64,000 nt of DNA from Actinomycetales bacterium (GCA_016711095.1 JADJTP010000001.1:794171-858170), one strand, 5' to 3'. Shown: positions 44,766 through 55,729, counted from the stretch's first letter. Numbers and translations: made by a program. The notes: generated from the letters alone by a model not told the origin.

Positions 44766-45716
44766 ATGCTCCTGCGCATTGCCGAGCGCACCGCGGTGTT
44801 CCTGGTGAGCCTGGGGGTGAGTTCGGCTCTCGTCTTCGGCTTCATGGTGCTTCTTCCGGGCGACCCGGCTCGGGTCGCGCTGGGGATCAACGCCACCGAG
44901 GTCGACGTGGCGCGGCTGCGGGCCGAGTTCGGCCTCGACCGCCCGCTCGGTGAGCAATACCTGTCGTGGACCGGCGGGTTGGTGCGCGCCGACCTCGGCA
45001 CGTCCTACATCAGCCGCGCCGAGATCGGCCCCCAGATCGCCGATCGGCTGCAGGTGAGCCTTATCCTCGTGGCCGCCTCGATGATCATCGCGGTCCTTCT
45101 CGCGTTGCCCTTCGGCACGCTCATGGCCGTCCACCATCGCAGGGCCTCCGGCGTCGTTCTCTCGGCGATCTCGCAGGTCGGTGTCGCAGTGCCGGCCTTC
45201 CTTGCCGGCATCCTGCTCATCTCCGTCTTCGCCGTGCACCTGCGATGGCTGCCCTCCGGGGGGTGGACGCCGCCGGCATACGATCCTGGGCTCTTTCTGC
45301 GCCAACTCCTGCTGCCGGCTCTGTCCCTCGGGCTCGTCCAGGGCGCGGTGCTCACCCGCTACGTCCGCTCGGCCGTCCTGGAGGTATTGCGTGAGGACTT
45401 CCTGCGCACCGCGCGGGCGAAAGGTCTCACCCCCCTGCGGGCGCTGGTGCGCCACGGTCTGCGCAACGCCGCGGTCCCGGTCGTCACCGTGCTCGGTCTG
45501 CAACTGGCGACCCTGCTCGTGGGAGCCGTCGTCATCGAACGGGTCTTCGTCATCCCGGGCCTCGGGTCGCTGCTGTTGGACAACGTCGGCAACCGCGACC
45601 TCATCGTGGTTCAGGACGTCGTCATGGTCCTCGTCGTCGCCGTGCTGCTCGTCAACTTCGTGGTCGACCTGCTCTATCTCGCGATCGACCCACGCCTGCG
45701 GACGGCCAGCCGATGA
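44766..45716 (+). CDS. Oligopeptide ABC transporter permease (DppB type)
   Basis: 316 residues, six membrane segments. N-terminal RIAERTAVFLVSLGVSS, GDPARVALG, and the EAA-like loop LREDFLRTARAKGLTPLRALVRHGLRNA near 210-238 contact the ATPase. The C-terminal ERVFVIPGLGSLLLD is typical of DppB/OppB. TGA overlaps the next ATG. Confidence 0.92.
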   Translation: MLLRIAERTAVFLVSLGVSSALVFGFMVLLPGDPARVALGINATEVDVARLRAEFGLDRPLGEQYLSWTGGLVRADLGTSYISRAEIGPQIADRLQVSLILVAASMIIAVLLALPFGTLMAVHHRRASGVVLSAISQVGVAVPAFLAGILLISVFAVHLRWLPSGGWTPPAYDPGLFLRQLLLPALSLGLVQGAVLTRYVRSAVLEVLREDFLRTARAKGLTPLRALVRHGLRNAAVPVVTVLGLQLATLLVGAVVIERVFVIPGLGSLLLDNVGNRDLIVVQDVVMVLVVAVLLVNFVVDLLYLAIDPRLRTASR

Positions 45717-46588
45717 CGGGTCTGTCCCGCGGCGCAGAAGCGCTGCTGCCACCTCCTGGCCGGCGCACCCGACGAGGAACCGAGGCAACCCTGCTTGTCG
45801 GCGGCGTCATCATCGCCGTCATCGTGCTGCTCGCCCTCGTCTCGCTCGTCTGGACGCCCTATGACACGGGGGAGATCAACCCCTCCGAGCGCCTGGCCCT
45901 GTCCTCCGACCGGCACTGGTTGGGCACCGACAAATTCGGCCGAGATGTGTTCAGCCTGCTCATGGTCGGGTCGCAGACGACCCTGCTCGTCGGCCTCGTC
46001 TCGGTCGGAGTCGCCGCGCTCGTCGGGGTGCCGCTGGGCATCCTGTCGGCGATGGTCCCCAAATGGTGGGGGGAGGTGATCATCCGCGCGAACGACCTGC
46101 TGCTCGCCTTCCCCGCCTTGCTGCTGGCGATCATGCTGACGGCCGTGCATGGTCAGGGAGTGGTCACTGCGATGATCGCCATCGGCATCGCCACCATCCC
46201 GTCCTTCGCCCGAGTCGTGCGCAGCGGAGCGATCGGCGTCATGAAGACCGAATACGTCCTGGCGGCCCGGGCTGCCGGGCGACGACCGCTGGCCATCGCG
46301 CTGCGTCATGTCCTGCCCAACGTGGCCAGCCTCGTCATCGTCCAGGCATCGGTGTCCTTCGCCATCGCCGTGCTCGCCGAGGCCGCGCTGTCCTACCTCG
46401 GGCTCGGCGCCCCACCGGGCACCCCGTCGTGGGGCCGGATGCTCCAGGAAGGGCAGGAGTTGCTCTTCGTCGCACCACGACTGGAGGTCTTCCCGGGAGT
46501 TGCCATCGCGCTGGCAGTGCTCGGTTTCAACCTGCTCGGCGACGGGTTGCGCGACCGCTTCGACCCGCGGCTGGAGGACCGGCGATGA
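45713..46588 (+). CDS. Oligopeptide ABC transporter permease (DppC type)
   Basis: 291 residues. GTDKFGRDVFSLLMVGSQTTLLVG near 72-95 is the DppC signature; the EAA loop (VLAARAAGRRPLAIALRHVLPN) is near 180-200; AALSYLGLGAPPGTPSWGRML near 225. ATG overlaps the DppB-type stop and its TGA overlaps the first ATPase start. Confidence 0.92.
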   Translation: MTGLSRGAEALLPPPGRRTRRGTEATLLVGGVIIAVIVLLALVSLVWTPYDTGEINPSERLALSSDRHWLGTDKFGRDVFSLLMVGSQTTLLVGLVSVGVAALVGVPLGILSAMVPKWWGEVIIRANDLLLAFPALLLAIMLTAVHGQGVVTAMIAIGIATIPSFARVVRSGAIGVMKTEYVLAARAAGRRPLAIALRHVLPNVASLVIVQASVSFAIAVLAEAALSYLGLGAPPGTPSWGRMLQEGQELLFVAPRLEVFPGVAIALAVLGFNLLGDGLRDRFDPRLEDRR

Positions 46589-47574
46589 CCGCGGACGTCG
46601 TGCGGGTCCGCGACCTTGTGGTGACGGTTGGTGCCAAACCGCTGCTCGTTGACGTCGACGTCACGGTGCACCGCGGCGAGCGGGTCGGGCTCATCGGCGA
46701 GTCGGGGTCTGGCAAGTCCCTGACCGCGTTGGCCATCATGGGGCTGCTGCCGGAGGACCTCATCCCCGCCGGTTCGGTCGTCGTCACCGGTCACAGCGGC
46801 GGCGGCGTCCAACGGGTCACCTCGGTCCTGGAAGCGGGGGAGCCGGCTCTGGCGGCGATGCGAGGGCGCGATGTCGCCATGGTGTTCCAGGAACCGATGA
46901 CCGCCCTCAACCCGACGATGCGGGTGGGTGCCCAGGTGGCCGAGATCATGACGATCCACCGGACCGTCCCCGACCGCGGCGCAGCCGCACGGCGGGCGGT
47001 CGAACTGCTGGACCGGGTGGGGCTGCCCGACCCGGCCGACGCGGCCCGGGCATATCCACACCAGCTGTCCGGCGGGCAGCGCCAGCGCGTCGTCGTCGCC
47101 ATGGCCCTGGCCAACGACCCGGCGCTGCTGATCTGCGACGAGCCGACCACCGCCCTCGACGTCACCGTGCAAGCCCTCGTGCTCGACCTCGTCGTGCGCG
47201 GCGTGGAAGCCCGAGACGCGGGGCTGCTGTTCATCACCCACGATCTGGCCGTCGTCGCCAGCGTCTGCGAACGGGTACTCGTCATGTATGGGGGCCGCGT
47301 CGTCGAAGCCGGCGAGGTCCAAGAGGTCTTCACCCGGCCTCGGCACCGGTACACCCGCGGCCTCATCGGCGCGTCGGATCTCGACCTCACCCGCCCCGAC
47401 GGCAAGCTTTACACGATCCAGGGCTCGGTCCCGTCGTCGGGACGCTTCCCGGCCGGATGTGTCTTCCGCAACCGCTGCACGCATGCAACGACCGAGTGTG
47501 AATCGTTGCCGCCATGGCAGGGCAGCGGACCTGAGCAGGGATTCGCGTGCTGGCATCCGGTGATGGCGTCATGA
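46585..47574 (+). CDS. Oligopeptide ABC transporter ATPase (DppD type)
   Basis: 329 residues. Walker A GESGSGKS near 37, Q-loop VFQEPMTALNP, signature LSGGQRQR near 165, Walker B LLICDEPTTALD, His switch ITHD. The C-terminal oligopeptide extension has the Cys-rich CVFRN-RC...C cluster that in DppD binds an Fe-S centre. ATG 46585 overlaps the permease stop. A longer frame upstream is out of context. Confidence 0.92.
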   Translation: MTADVVRVRDLVVTVGAKPLLVDVDVTVHRGERVGLIGESGSGKSLTALAIMGLLPEDLIPAGSVVVTGHSGGGVQRVTSVLEAGEPALAAMRGRDVAMVFQEPMTALNPTMRVGAQVAEIMTIHRTVPDRGAAARRAVELLDRVGLPDPADAARAYPHQLSGGQRQRVVVAMALANDPALLICDEPTTALDVTVQALVLDLVVRGVEARDAGLLFITHDLAVVASVCERVLVMYGGRVVEAGEVQEVFTRPRHRYTRGLIGASDLDLTRPDGKLYTIQGSVPSSGRFPAGCVFRNRCTHATTECESLPPWQGSGPEQGFACWHPVMAS

Positions 47575-48503
47575 CTGAGCAGCTGAATGCGGTCGACCCC
47601 CCGGCGATCCGGGTCCACGACGTGACCCGGGAGTTCCGCCGCGGCCGCACCTCGCTCACCCGCCCGGTGCCGGTCGTCCACGCGCTGCGGGGGGTGAGTC
47701 TCGAGGTCGCCCGCGGCCAGCGCTTCGGGATCGTCGGCGAATCGGGGTGTGGCAAGTCGACGCTGTTGCGGATCATCGCCGGTCTGGACCGACCCACGAC
47801 CGGGTCGGTGCAGGTGGAAGGCGTCGAGATCTCCCACCTGCCCGAACGACGGCTGGGCTTCCTGCGGGCGCAACTGCAACTGGTCTTCCAAGACCCCATG
47901 AGCTCGCTCGACCCGCGGATGCGGGTGCGTGACATCATCGCCGAACCCCTTGTCGCCCAAGGACATCGGGACAACCGCACACGTGTCCACGAGTTGCTCG
48001 AGGCCGTGGGGATGCAGCCTGATGCGGCCGAACGCTATCCGCACCAGTTCTCCGGCGGACAACGACAGCGGATCTCCATTGCCCGGGCGCTCGCGCCCGA
48101 CCCGCGCATCCTCGTGGCAGACGAGCCGGTCAGCGCACTGGACGTCTCGGTGCGGGCCCAGGTGCTCAACCTGCTCGCCGAGCTCGTCGAACGGCTCTCC
48201 CTCACCCTGGTCTTCGTCTCCCACGACCTGTCCGTCGTCCGGTATGTCTGCGACACGGTGGCCGTGATGAGCCGCGGGGAGATCGTCGAAACCGGCCCGA
48301 TCGCCCGTGTCTACGACACCCCCGAGCACCCCTACACCCGCCAACTCATCGCCGCCGCCCCCCGCCTACGCGCCGCGCTCGCCGGGCGGACCGCCGCAGT
48401 GCTGGCCGCGGAGACCCTGGCCGCCCAGGGCGGCTCACGACCGACCAGCACCGCAGCCCCGGCCGTCCCGCTGCCGCCCTCCTCACCGAAGGACACCCGA
48501 TGA
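47571..48503 (+). CDS. Oligopeptide ABC transporter ATPase (DppF type)
   Basis: 310 residues. Walker A GESGCGKS near 57, Q-loop VFQDPMSSLDPRMR, signature FSGGQRQR, Walker B ILVADEPVSALD, HPYTRQLI in the C-terminal extension. Lacks the Cys cluster of its partner. ATG overlaps the DppD-type stop and the TGA overlaps the peptidase ATG. Confidence 0.92.
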   Translation: MTEQLNAVDPPAIRVHDVTREFRRGRTSLTRPVPVVHALRGVSLEVARGQRFGIVGESGCGKSTLLRIIAGLDRPTTGSVQVEGVEISHLPERRLGFLRAQLQLVFQDPMSSLDPRMRVRDIIAEPLVAQGHRDNRTRVHELLEAVGMQPDAAERYPHQFSGGQRQRISIARALAPDPRILVADEPVSALDVSVRAQVLNLLAELVERLSLTLVFVSHDLSVVRYVCDTVAVMSRGEIVETGPIARVYDTPEHPYTRQLIAAAPRLRAALAGRTAAVLAAETLAAQGGSRPTSTAAPAVPLPPSSPKDTR

Positions 48504-49576
48504 CCGCACTCCCCGCCATCCGCCCAGGGCCCACCAACACGCTGACCGACGTGGCCGGCATACGGGTCGGGCACGCCGGCCGCATCGGCGACGGGTGGCT
48601 GACCGGCACAACCGTGGTCCTCGCGCCCGATCAGGGCGCCGTGGCCGGTGTCGATGTCCGCGGCGGCGGTCCTGGCACCCGCGAAACCGACCTGCTCGAC
48701 CCCCGCAACATGGTCGACCGAGTGCACGCAGTCGTGCTCTCGGGCGGCTCGGCCTTCGGTCTCGCCGCCGCCGACGGAGTCATGCAACGGCTCGCCGCCG
48801 CCGGTGTGGGCTTCCCGGTCGGCCCCCCAGGACAGGTCGTGCCCATCGTCCCCGCCGCAGTGATCTTCGACCTCGGCCGCGGCGGAGACTTCGGCAAACG
48901 ACCCGACTCCTCGTCCGGCAACGACGCCTACGTCGTGGCCACCGACGGCGCCGTCGCGCAAGGGTGCGTCGGCGCGGGCACGGGCGCCCGAGCGGGTGGG
49001 CTCAAGGGGGGAGTCGGCTCGGCGTCGGCCGTCCTGCCGAACGGGATCACCGTCTCAGCCCTCGTCGTCGTCAACGCGATCGGATCGTGCGTCGATCCGC
49101 ACACCGGCGAGCTGTATGCCGCCCGCTTCGGGCTGCCAGGCGAGTTCCCGTCGCTGCGCCCGGCATCCGCGCCCGAGGTGGCCACGGCCCGGGAGCGGGC
49201 GGCCCAGGAGGCGCTGGTGACCGGGCTCGGCTATGCGCTGGCGACGACGATCGGCGTGATAGCGACCGATGCGACGCTGACGAAGGCCCAATGCGCAAAG
49301 GTCTCCGGCATCGGCCACGACGGACTGGCTCGGGCGATCCGGCCCGTGCACACGATGTTCGACGGTGACACCCTGTTCACACTCGCCACGGGAGCCCGCG
49401 GCGAGGCGGGTTCTCCCGACCCGATGGCCTTCCACGCGCTGCTCGACGCGGCCGGCGACGTGGTCACCAGGGCCGTCGGGCATGCCATGTTGGCGGCGCA
49501 TTCGGTGACCACGCCCGCCGGTTCTATCCGTTCGGTGCGCGAGGCCCTCCCCTCGATGTTCCCCGACCTGCGCTGA
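48500..49576 (+). CDS. P1-family (DmpA/NylC-like) peptidase
   Basis: 358 residues. NTLTDVAGIRVGHA at the N-terminus, VLSGGSAFGLAAADGVM near 75, VVVNAIGSCVDPHTG near 190, and TTIGVIATDATLTKAQ near 250, where NylC-type enzymes cut themselves to expose the nucleophile Thr. Members are D-aminopeptidases, beta-peptidases or amide-oligomer hydrolases. Overlap with the importer ATPase implies that imported peptides are its substrate. Confidence 0.87.
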   Translation: MTALPAIRPGPTNTLTDVAGIRVGHAGRIGDGWLTGTTVVLAPDQGAVAGVDVRGGGPGTRETDLLDPRNMVDRVHAVVLSGGSAFGLAAADGVMQRLAAAGVGFPVGPPGQVVPIVPAAVIFDLGRGGDFGKRPDSSSGNDAYVVATDGAVAQGCVGAGTGARAGGLKGGVGSASAVLPNGITVSALVVVNAIGSCVDPHTGELYAARFGLPGEFPSLRPASAPEVATARERAAQEALVTGLGYALATTIGVIATDATLTKAQCAKVSGIGHDGLARAIRPVHTMFDGDTLFTLATGARGEAGSPDPMAFHALLDAAGDVVTRAVGHAMLAAHSVTTPAGSIRSVREALPSMFPDLR

Positions 49577-49589
49577 CACAATCACGGAC

Positions 49590-50390
49590 ATGACCTCAGT
49601 GGACCGTCCAGATCTCTCCCGGCTTTTCCGCCTCGACGGCCGCGTGGCCCTGGTCGTCGGCGCGGGCAGCGGCATCGGCCAGGCCGTCGCTCTCGGCTTG
49701 GCCGCGCACGGCGCTCGGGTCATCTGCGCCGACCGCGACCTCGCCGCCGCGCAGACGACCGTCGCCCTCGCTGCAGCGAGCGGGGGAGGAGAGCTCACGG
49801 CATACGAGGTGGACGTCTTGGATGCCGCGGCACTGACGCGCGCGGTCGAGGACCTCGGCGCGGTGGACATCCTCGCCGTCACCCCGGCCGTCAATGTGCG
49901 CAAACGCTTGCTGGACTACACAGGCGAGGAGTTCGACAGGGTCGTCGCCCTCAACCTGCGCGGTGCCTTCGATGTCATGACCGCATTCGGACGCGGCATG
50001 GCCGAGCGCGGGCGCGGCAGCATCATCGGCTTCAGCTCGATCCGCAGCCTCACGACCGAGCCCGGCCAAGGCGTCTATGCGATGACCAAGGCCGGCCTCG
50101 TCATGCTGCTGCGCACCCTGGCCGCCGAACTCGGACCGCAGGGGGTGCGCGTCAACGCGATCGCCCCGGGCGTCATCGACACCCCGCTGACCGCTCCGAT
50201 CAAGAACACCCCCGACTGGTATGCGGCTTACGGGGCTAAGAGCATCCTGGGCCGATGGGGGCGCCCCGAGGAGCTGGCCGGCGCCGCGGTCTATCTCGCC
50301 AGCGACGCGGCCAGTTACGTCACCGGCACGGTCCTCTTTGTCGATGGCGGCTGGACCGCAGTCGACGGACGGTTCACCCCTCCGTCCTGA
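49590..50390 (+). CDS. SDR oxidoreductase
   Basis: 266 residues. VVGAGSGIGQAVALG near 25, catalytic Ser in IIGFSSIRSL, Tyr-x-x-x-Lys YAMTKAGL near 165, and a C-terminal SYVTGTVLFVDGGW. Resembles gluconate 5-dehydrogenase/2-deoxygluconate dehydrogenase types. The usual NAG motif reads TPAVN here. It starts 13 bases after the peptidase stop and may share its transcript. Confidence 0.85.
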   Translation: MTSVDRPDLSRLFRLDGRVALVVGAGSGIGQAVALGLAAHGARVICADRDLAAAQTTVALAAASGGGELTAYEVDVLDAAALTRAVEDLGAVDILAVTPAVNVRKRLLDYTGEEFDRVVALNLRGAFDVMTAFGRGMAERGRGSIIGFSSIRSLTTEPGQGVYAMTKAGLVMLLRTLAAELGPQGVRVNAIAPGVIDTPLTAPIKNTPDWYAAYGAKSILGRWGRPEELAGAAVYLASDAASYVTGTVLFVDGGWTAVDGRFTPPS

Positions 50391-50541
50391 ACGCGCGGAA
50401 CCGCGGAACCGCGGGACCGCGGGACCGACTGTGGTGACCCTGCGCACCGTTGCCGGCCGCCCCGGGTGTCCGTGCGCGCGGCCTCGCCGCATGGTGGAAG
50501 AATCAAGCGACCCCACGCCACATCTCCCTGAAGCAGGTCCG

Positions 50542-52751
50542 ATGCCCGACCCCGCGCCCGCCGGCCCCGCACCGTCGATCGATCGCCTCCAGGAGCTTGC
50601 CAAGGCCTACGGCGTCGGCGTGGACTTCTGGGGCTTCTATCGCGACCTGCACCTCGTGTCGAGCGAGACCCTCGTGCGGGTGCTCGCCTCGCTCGGCGTC
50701 GACGCCTCCACCGAGGCAGCCTGCGAGCGCGCCCTCGTCGACCGAGCCGACCAACCCTGGCGGCGTGTGTTGCCACCGACGGTCATCATGCGCGCAGGGG
50801 CCGCCACGCGGGTGCCGGTCCACGTCCGCCATGGCGAGCACGTGCGGGTATGGGTGATCGACGAGAACGGCCGGGAGTGGCAGGTCTATCAGGGTGAGGA
50901 CTCGACACCGCCGCGGGAGGTCGATGGCTTGATGATCGGCCAGGCGAGTTTCTGGCTCCCGACGGAGCTGCCGCTCGGCTGGCACCGACTGCGCGCCGAG
51001 AGTGCCGGGCGCCACGATGAAGCCACGCTCATCGTTGTGCCGCAGCGGGTCACGACCGCCGACGAACTGCCAGCCCGCACCGGCCGGGCCCGGACCTGGG
51101 GTTTGATGACGCAGCTCTATTCGGTGCGATCGACGCGATCGTGGGGAGTCGGCGACATCGAGGATCTCGCCGACCTGGCCGCGATCGGCGGGGCCGCCGG
51201 GGCCGACTGGGTGCTCGTCAACCCGTTGCACGCCGCCGAGCCGACCGCGCCGATGGAGGCCTCGCCCTATCTGCCGAGCACCCGGCGGTTCTTCTGCCCG
51301 CTGTACATCCGGGTCGAGGCGATCCCAGAGGCGATCCACCTCGAGACCGCTGCGCGTCGACGCGTCGCCCGGATCTGGGGCCAGGCGACAGCACGCAACG
51401 CCGACGCGGACGAGGTGCCGCGCAACGCGGCATACAGCCAAAAGCTGGAGGCGCTGGAGCTCGTGTATGCCGTGCGGCGCAGCCCGGGCCGGGCGGCCCG
51501 CCTCGCCGCCTTCCGGGCCGAGCACGGCCGGGGTTTGGAGGATTTCGCGCTGTGGTGCGCTCTGCGTGAAGTGAACGCCGAAGACGCACCGCTATGGCAG
51601 GAGACCTCCTCGCGGTGAGGTGGCCGACGCGCTGCGGGCCAAGCTCCGAGACCGGATCGACTTCCACATCTGGATGCAGTGGGTCATCGACGAGCAGCTG
51701 GAGACCGCGCAGGCGACCGCCCGACGCTCGGGGATGGGCGTGGGCATCGTCCACGACCTTGCCGTCGGCGTCCACGCATTCGGGGCCGATGCGTGGGTCC
51801 TGCGCGATGTGCTCGCCCGCAACGTCCACGTCGGGGCACCTCCGGACATGTACAACCAGCAGGGGCAGAACTGGTCGCAGCCGCCGTGGCACCCCGGCCG
51901 ACTCGCCCAGCTCGGCTATGCGCCGTTCCGCGACATGGTGAGGACCATCTTGCGGCACGCCGGCGGCATCCGGATCGACCACGCCCTCGGCCTCTTCCGG
52001 CTGTGGTGGGTGCCGAAGGCCTGCCGGCGGACCAGGGTGCCTACGTCTATTACGACCACGAAGCACTCATCGGCATCCTCTGCCTGGAGGCCCAACGAGC
52101 CGGGGCTGTCATCATCGGCGAAGACCTCGGCACCTACGAGCCGTGGGTCCGTGAGTATCTCGCGGGCCGCGGACTGCTCGGCACCTCGGTCCTGTGGTTC
52201 GAGTATGCCGGCGAGGCACCGCTGCCGCCGGAGGCCTACCGGCGCGAGTGCCTGGCTTCGGTCACCACCCACGACCTGCCGCCGACCGCCGGTTACCTTG
52301 CGGGCGAGCACATCACCCTGCGTGATCGCCTCGGCCTACTGGCCCGGGACCTCGAGCAGGAGATCGTGGCTGATCGCGAGGAGCAACAGCAGGTGCTGGA
52401 AATGTGCCGCGCGCGCGGGCTGCTCGGGTCGGCGGCCGTGGACGTGAGTCTCGAGGGTTCTGGCCCGCGGTCGGGTCCGGGTCGAGCGCCTGGATTGCGC
52501 CGACCGAGCAGGAGACCATCGAGGCCCTCTATCTGCTGCTGGCGGCCGCACCGTCGCTCATGCAAGGGGTCGCGCTCGTGGACGCGGTAGGGGAGCGCCG
52601 GGTGCAGAACCAGCCCGGCACGGACAAGGAATACCCCAACTGGAAGATCCCTCTCGCCGACTCCGCCGGTGTCGTCGTGCAGCTCGAACAGCTCGCCACG
52701 AACCCCCGGGCCCAGTCGCTCTTCCGAGTGGTCCGCGAGGCGCTCGCCTGA
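50542..52751 (+). pseudogene. malQ: 4-alpha-glucanotransferase (MalQ) with three frameshifts
   Basis: All GH77 catalytic motifs survive: IRIDHALGL (nucleophile Asp), IIGEDLGT (acid Glu) and TTHDLPPTAGY. Three single-base changes break the frame: an extra G near 51613 (SSR/EVADAL), a missing G near 52014 (WWVP/EGLPAD) and a missing T near 52460 (LEG/FWPAVGS). Repaired, the protein is about 735 residues with the N-terminal beta-sandwich typical of actinobacterial MalQ. It transfers maltodextrin segments. Start uncertain (ATG 50542 or GTG 50494). Sequence error is more likely than decay. Confidence 0.82.
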
Positions 52752-52821
52752 CCTCGAGGTCCCTGCGGTGTCAGAAGCCGACGGCCTCAGACGCCGATCG
52801 GGCTCAGGCGCCGCTCGGGGC

Positions 52822-53091
52822 TCAGACGCCGAACGCGATGGTCCAGGGGCGCACCGAGTGGTCCGCGCCGACCCCGGCCGCGGTATAGGGGTCGTGCTCG
52901 ATGACCCGCTGGACGTCGGTCTCGCTCGGCGCCTGTATCAGCACGAGCGCTCGAGTGCCGTCGCCGACCGGGCCGCCCATGACGACGGTGCCGGCCTCGT
53001 GCAGCCCGTTCATGTAGGCCAGGTGATCCGGGCGGACGCGGGCGCGGGCGTCCATGTCGGCATAGCGGTATTCCAGGACCCAGTAGCTCAT
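52822..53091 (-). CDS. YciI-family protein
   Basis: 89 residues. VLEYRYADMDARARVRPDHLAYM with the conserved His-Asp pair (RPDHL) and GGPVGDGTRALVLI match the YCII dimeric alpha/beta-barrel fold. Possible small-molecule enzyme; unknown. One of the few intact genes in this end of the window. Confidence 0.82.
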   Translation of the reverse strand: MSYWVLEYRYADMDARARVRPDHLAYMNGLHEAGTVVMGGPVGDGTRALVLIQAPSETDVQRVIEHDPYTAAGVGADHSVRPWTIAFGV

Positions 53092-53170
53092 GAGGTCAGC
53101 CTCGCACATCACCCGAGGGGGCAGGTGCCCCCGGCGCTCGGTGTCAGACCCCGGGGCATCCGATCGGGGG

Positions 53171-54046
53171 CTAAGGGACCGCCAGACCCCGAAGGACGTC
53201 GGCGACGACCCGCAACGGCTTGGGGGGCCAGGAAGTAGGAGAAGTGGTCGGAGTCGACCTCGCGGTAGTCGATGGCCGAGATGTCCGAGAGCTTGTCGAT
53301 GACTCCGCGGATCCCCTTCATCTGGCACAACTCGTCCTCGCGACCAGCGACCACGCCGACCCGCGGACAGACGTCCAGCAGCTCTTGCAGATCGGTCGCA
53401 CTCTCTTGAGAGATCGCGGCGATGTCATTACGCAGTTCAAGCGGGTGGCTGAGCATCTCCCCGGCCAGCCGTGCGGTCGTCCCCACGAGGGCGATCTTGT
53501 CCAACCAACCGGCGGCAGCCATGCCGCGGGCACTCTCTTGCAGCCCGCGGGCGGCCAGATCGAAGGGTCTGACCTGCTCGGTGAACCATGTCGGGGCGAC
53601 GAGAAGGATGCCGTCGACGGCATCGGGGTTCTCGATGGTCGCCAGACGCGCTGGAGCCGATCCCCGGGAGTAGCCTGCGACGATCAGTGGGGCCCAGTCA
53701 TAGAGCGAGCGTTCCCGCAGCTGGGTGATGACCTCGCCGAACACCTTGGTCCGGAACGGCAGGATCTCGTGGACGGCCACGCGCTTGCGCGGGTATTCGA
53801 TCGTCGCCGTCATCACGTTGGCGGCACGCACCAAGCTCTCGCAGGACGCCCGGGCAGCGCCCAGCCCTCGCCCCAGCCCGAGGAGTAGGGCACAACGATG
53901 TCCGGCTCCCCGAGGATGCCGATCTGGCGGATCGACGGTATGAACAGGGTGACGCCCACATGGCCGTGGACGCCCTCGAAGCTGAGGTCGTCATAGCGCA
54001 CAGCATCGATGTCGCCGCGCGACAATCCATCTACTGGCCTGGCCAT
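53171..54046 (-). pseudogene. Alpha/beta hydrolase with two frameshifts
   Basis: N-terminal part (GHVGVTLFIPSIRQIG, VVPYSSGWGEG) is in one frame to about 53855, the rest (VVAGYSRGSAPARLA nucleophile region; VVAGREDELC Asp loop; DSDHFSYFLAP His) in another. Removing one G near 53208 gives a short natural end at 53171. About 290 residues when repaired. Resembles serine-aminopeptidase-like hydrolases; substrate unknown. Confidence 0.65.
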
Positions 54047-54160
54047 CCCTCAATCGTGCCCGATCCCTACCCGCGGGTAGCAGCGCTGGCGTCGGTGACA
54101 ACAGTCACGGTCGCCCAGAGTTTGCCAACTAGTCAACCATTCAAGGCCTCAGCGGGGAGC

Positions 54161-55729
54161 TCAAACCACCTCAACTCGTCGTATGCCGGGAGAGACTCGC
54201 CTCCCGCCCGCTGCTGGGCACTCCGGTCGCCAGGATCTGCCGACCTTCCTCAAGGTATGCCGCCAACGCGCCTTCGGTGGCGCGGGCGGTGTGCGGGGGT
54301 AGGTGAAGGTGCCGTCGGCGGCATACGTGATGTCCCGCAGCCGCAATGGTGGCTCGACCGGACCGTTCCGGTGCCGCCACCGCCCGGTCGTGTTGTCGAA
54401 ACGATAGTCCGCCAGCAGCCGCCAACCTTCGCGGGCGACCAGACGGACCGCCTCGATGATGTAGTCGGCGACGACGTCGGACACGAAGTAGTTGAAGTTG
54501 ACCCGCACCCAGCCCGGTTTGATGCCTTGCCACCACGGGCCTGGATGCCGAAGAGATCGTTGAGCAGGGCGACGACATAGTTGTGATGCAGGTAGCGGCC
54601 GCTGGGGGCTTTGACGACGAAGGAGAGGATGGACAGTCGCTCAGCCTCGAGGTTGCCCAGGATGGAGATGCTCGGCTCTCGGCTCCAGACAGCCATCGCA
54701 CGGCGCAGCAGATGCTCCTCCAGGGCGCGGATCGTCGCGACGCCGACGGCCGCCTTGAGCTGGAAGACCAGGCCGGCGCGGATCGATTCGATGATCGCCG
54801 GAGTGCCACCCTCTTCGCGGTGGGCGGGGTCGGTCAGGTAACGGTGTTCGGTGGGGTTGACGAAGACCACCGTGCCGCCGCCGGGCACTGTCGGCACCCG
54901 GTTGGTCAGCAGTTGGCGGCGCACGGCGAGCACGCCGGGCGTGGACGGCCCGCCGATGAACTTGTGGGGGGACAGAAAGACAGCGTCCTTGTATGCCGTG
55001 GCGCTCGCCGTGCCGTCGGGGCCCCGGGGGGCCATATCGATCGCGATGTAGGGCGCAGCCGCGGCGAAGTCCCAGAACGACAAGGCACCATGCTCGTGCA
55101 GCAGAGCGCTGATTGCGTCCGTGTCCGTGACGATCCCGGTGACATTGCTCGCCGCCGAGAACGAGCCGATGAGCAGGGGCGGGCGGCATACCGGCGCAGG
55201 TGCTCAGTCAGCACGGGCACGGAGATGTGTCCGTCGAGGTCTTGGGGATGACGACAACGTCGGCGATCGTCTCGCGCCAGGAGATCTCGTTGGAGTGATG
55301 CTCGTAGGGCCCGATGAAGACGACCGGCCGCTGTTCGGGCGGGATGTGCGCGGAGAGCTGGTATCGGTCCTCGAGTGGGCTCGGGATGCGCAGACCGAGG
55401 ATGCCGATCAGCTTGTCGATGGCACCCGTGCAGCCGGAGCCGGTGAAGATGACGACCGTGTCCTCATCGCCACCGACGGCGTCATGGATGACTGCCCGGG
55501 CGTCCTCGCGCAGCCGGGTCGTCTGCAGGCCGGTGCCTGAGCTCTCGGTGTGGGTGTTGGCGTAGCGGGGCAGGACCTCGTCGCGGATGAAGTCCTCGAT
55601 GAAGGACAGGCCCCGCCCGGAGGCGGTGTAGTCGGCGTAGGTGACCCGGCGGGGGCCGTAGGGGCCAGGGAGCACCTGGTCGTCTCCGATGACCGCTTCG
55701 CGGATCCGGGTCACCAGCGGGGTGTCCAT
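54161..55729 (-). pseudogene. Class V (cysteine-desulfurase fold) aminotransferase with frameshifts
   Basis: Three frames cover one PLP enzyme: TYADYTASGRGLSFIEDFI and FTGSGCTGAIDKLIG first, then FLSPHKFIGGPSTPGVL with the PLP-binding Lys, and finally the C-terminal FNYFVSDVVADYIIEAV. Breaks near 55215 and 54530. About 520 residues when repaired; the family is large and its reaction here unknown. TATTCT 6 bases before ATG 55729 predicts a leaderless mRNA, divergent from a TetR gene. Confidence 0.78.

Noticed and set aside
44472..45788. 438-residue antisense open frame over the transporter genes
   Set aside because: Composition (Asp/Glu/Gln/His-rich) is typical of the antisense frame of membrane genes in high-GC DNA.
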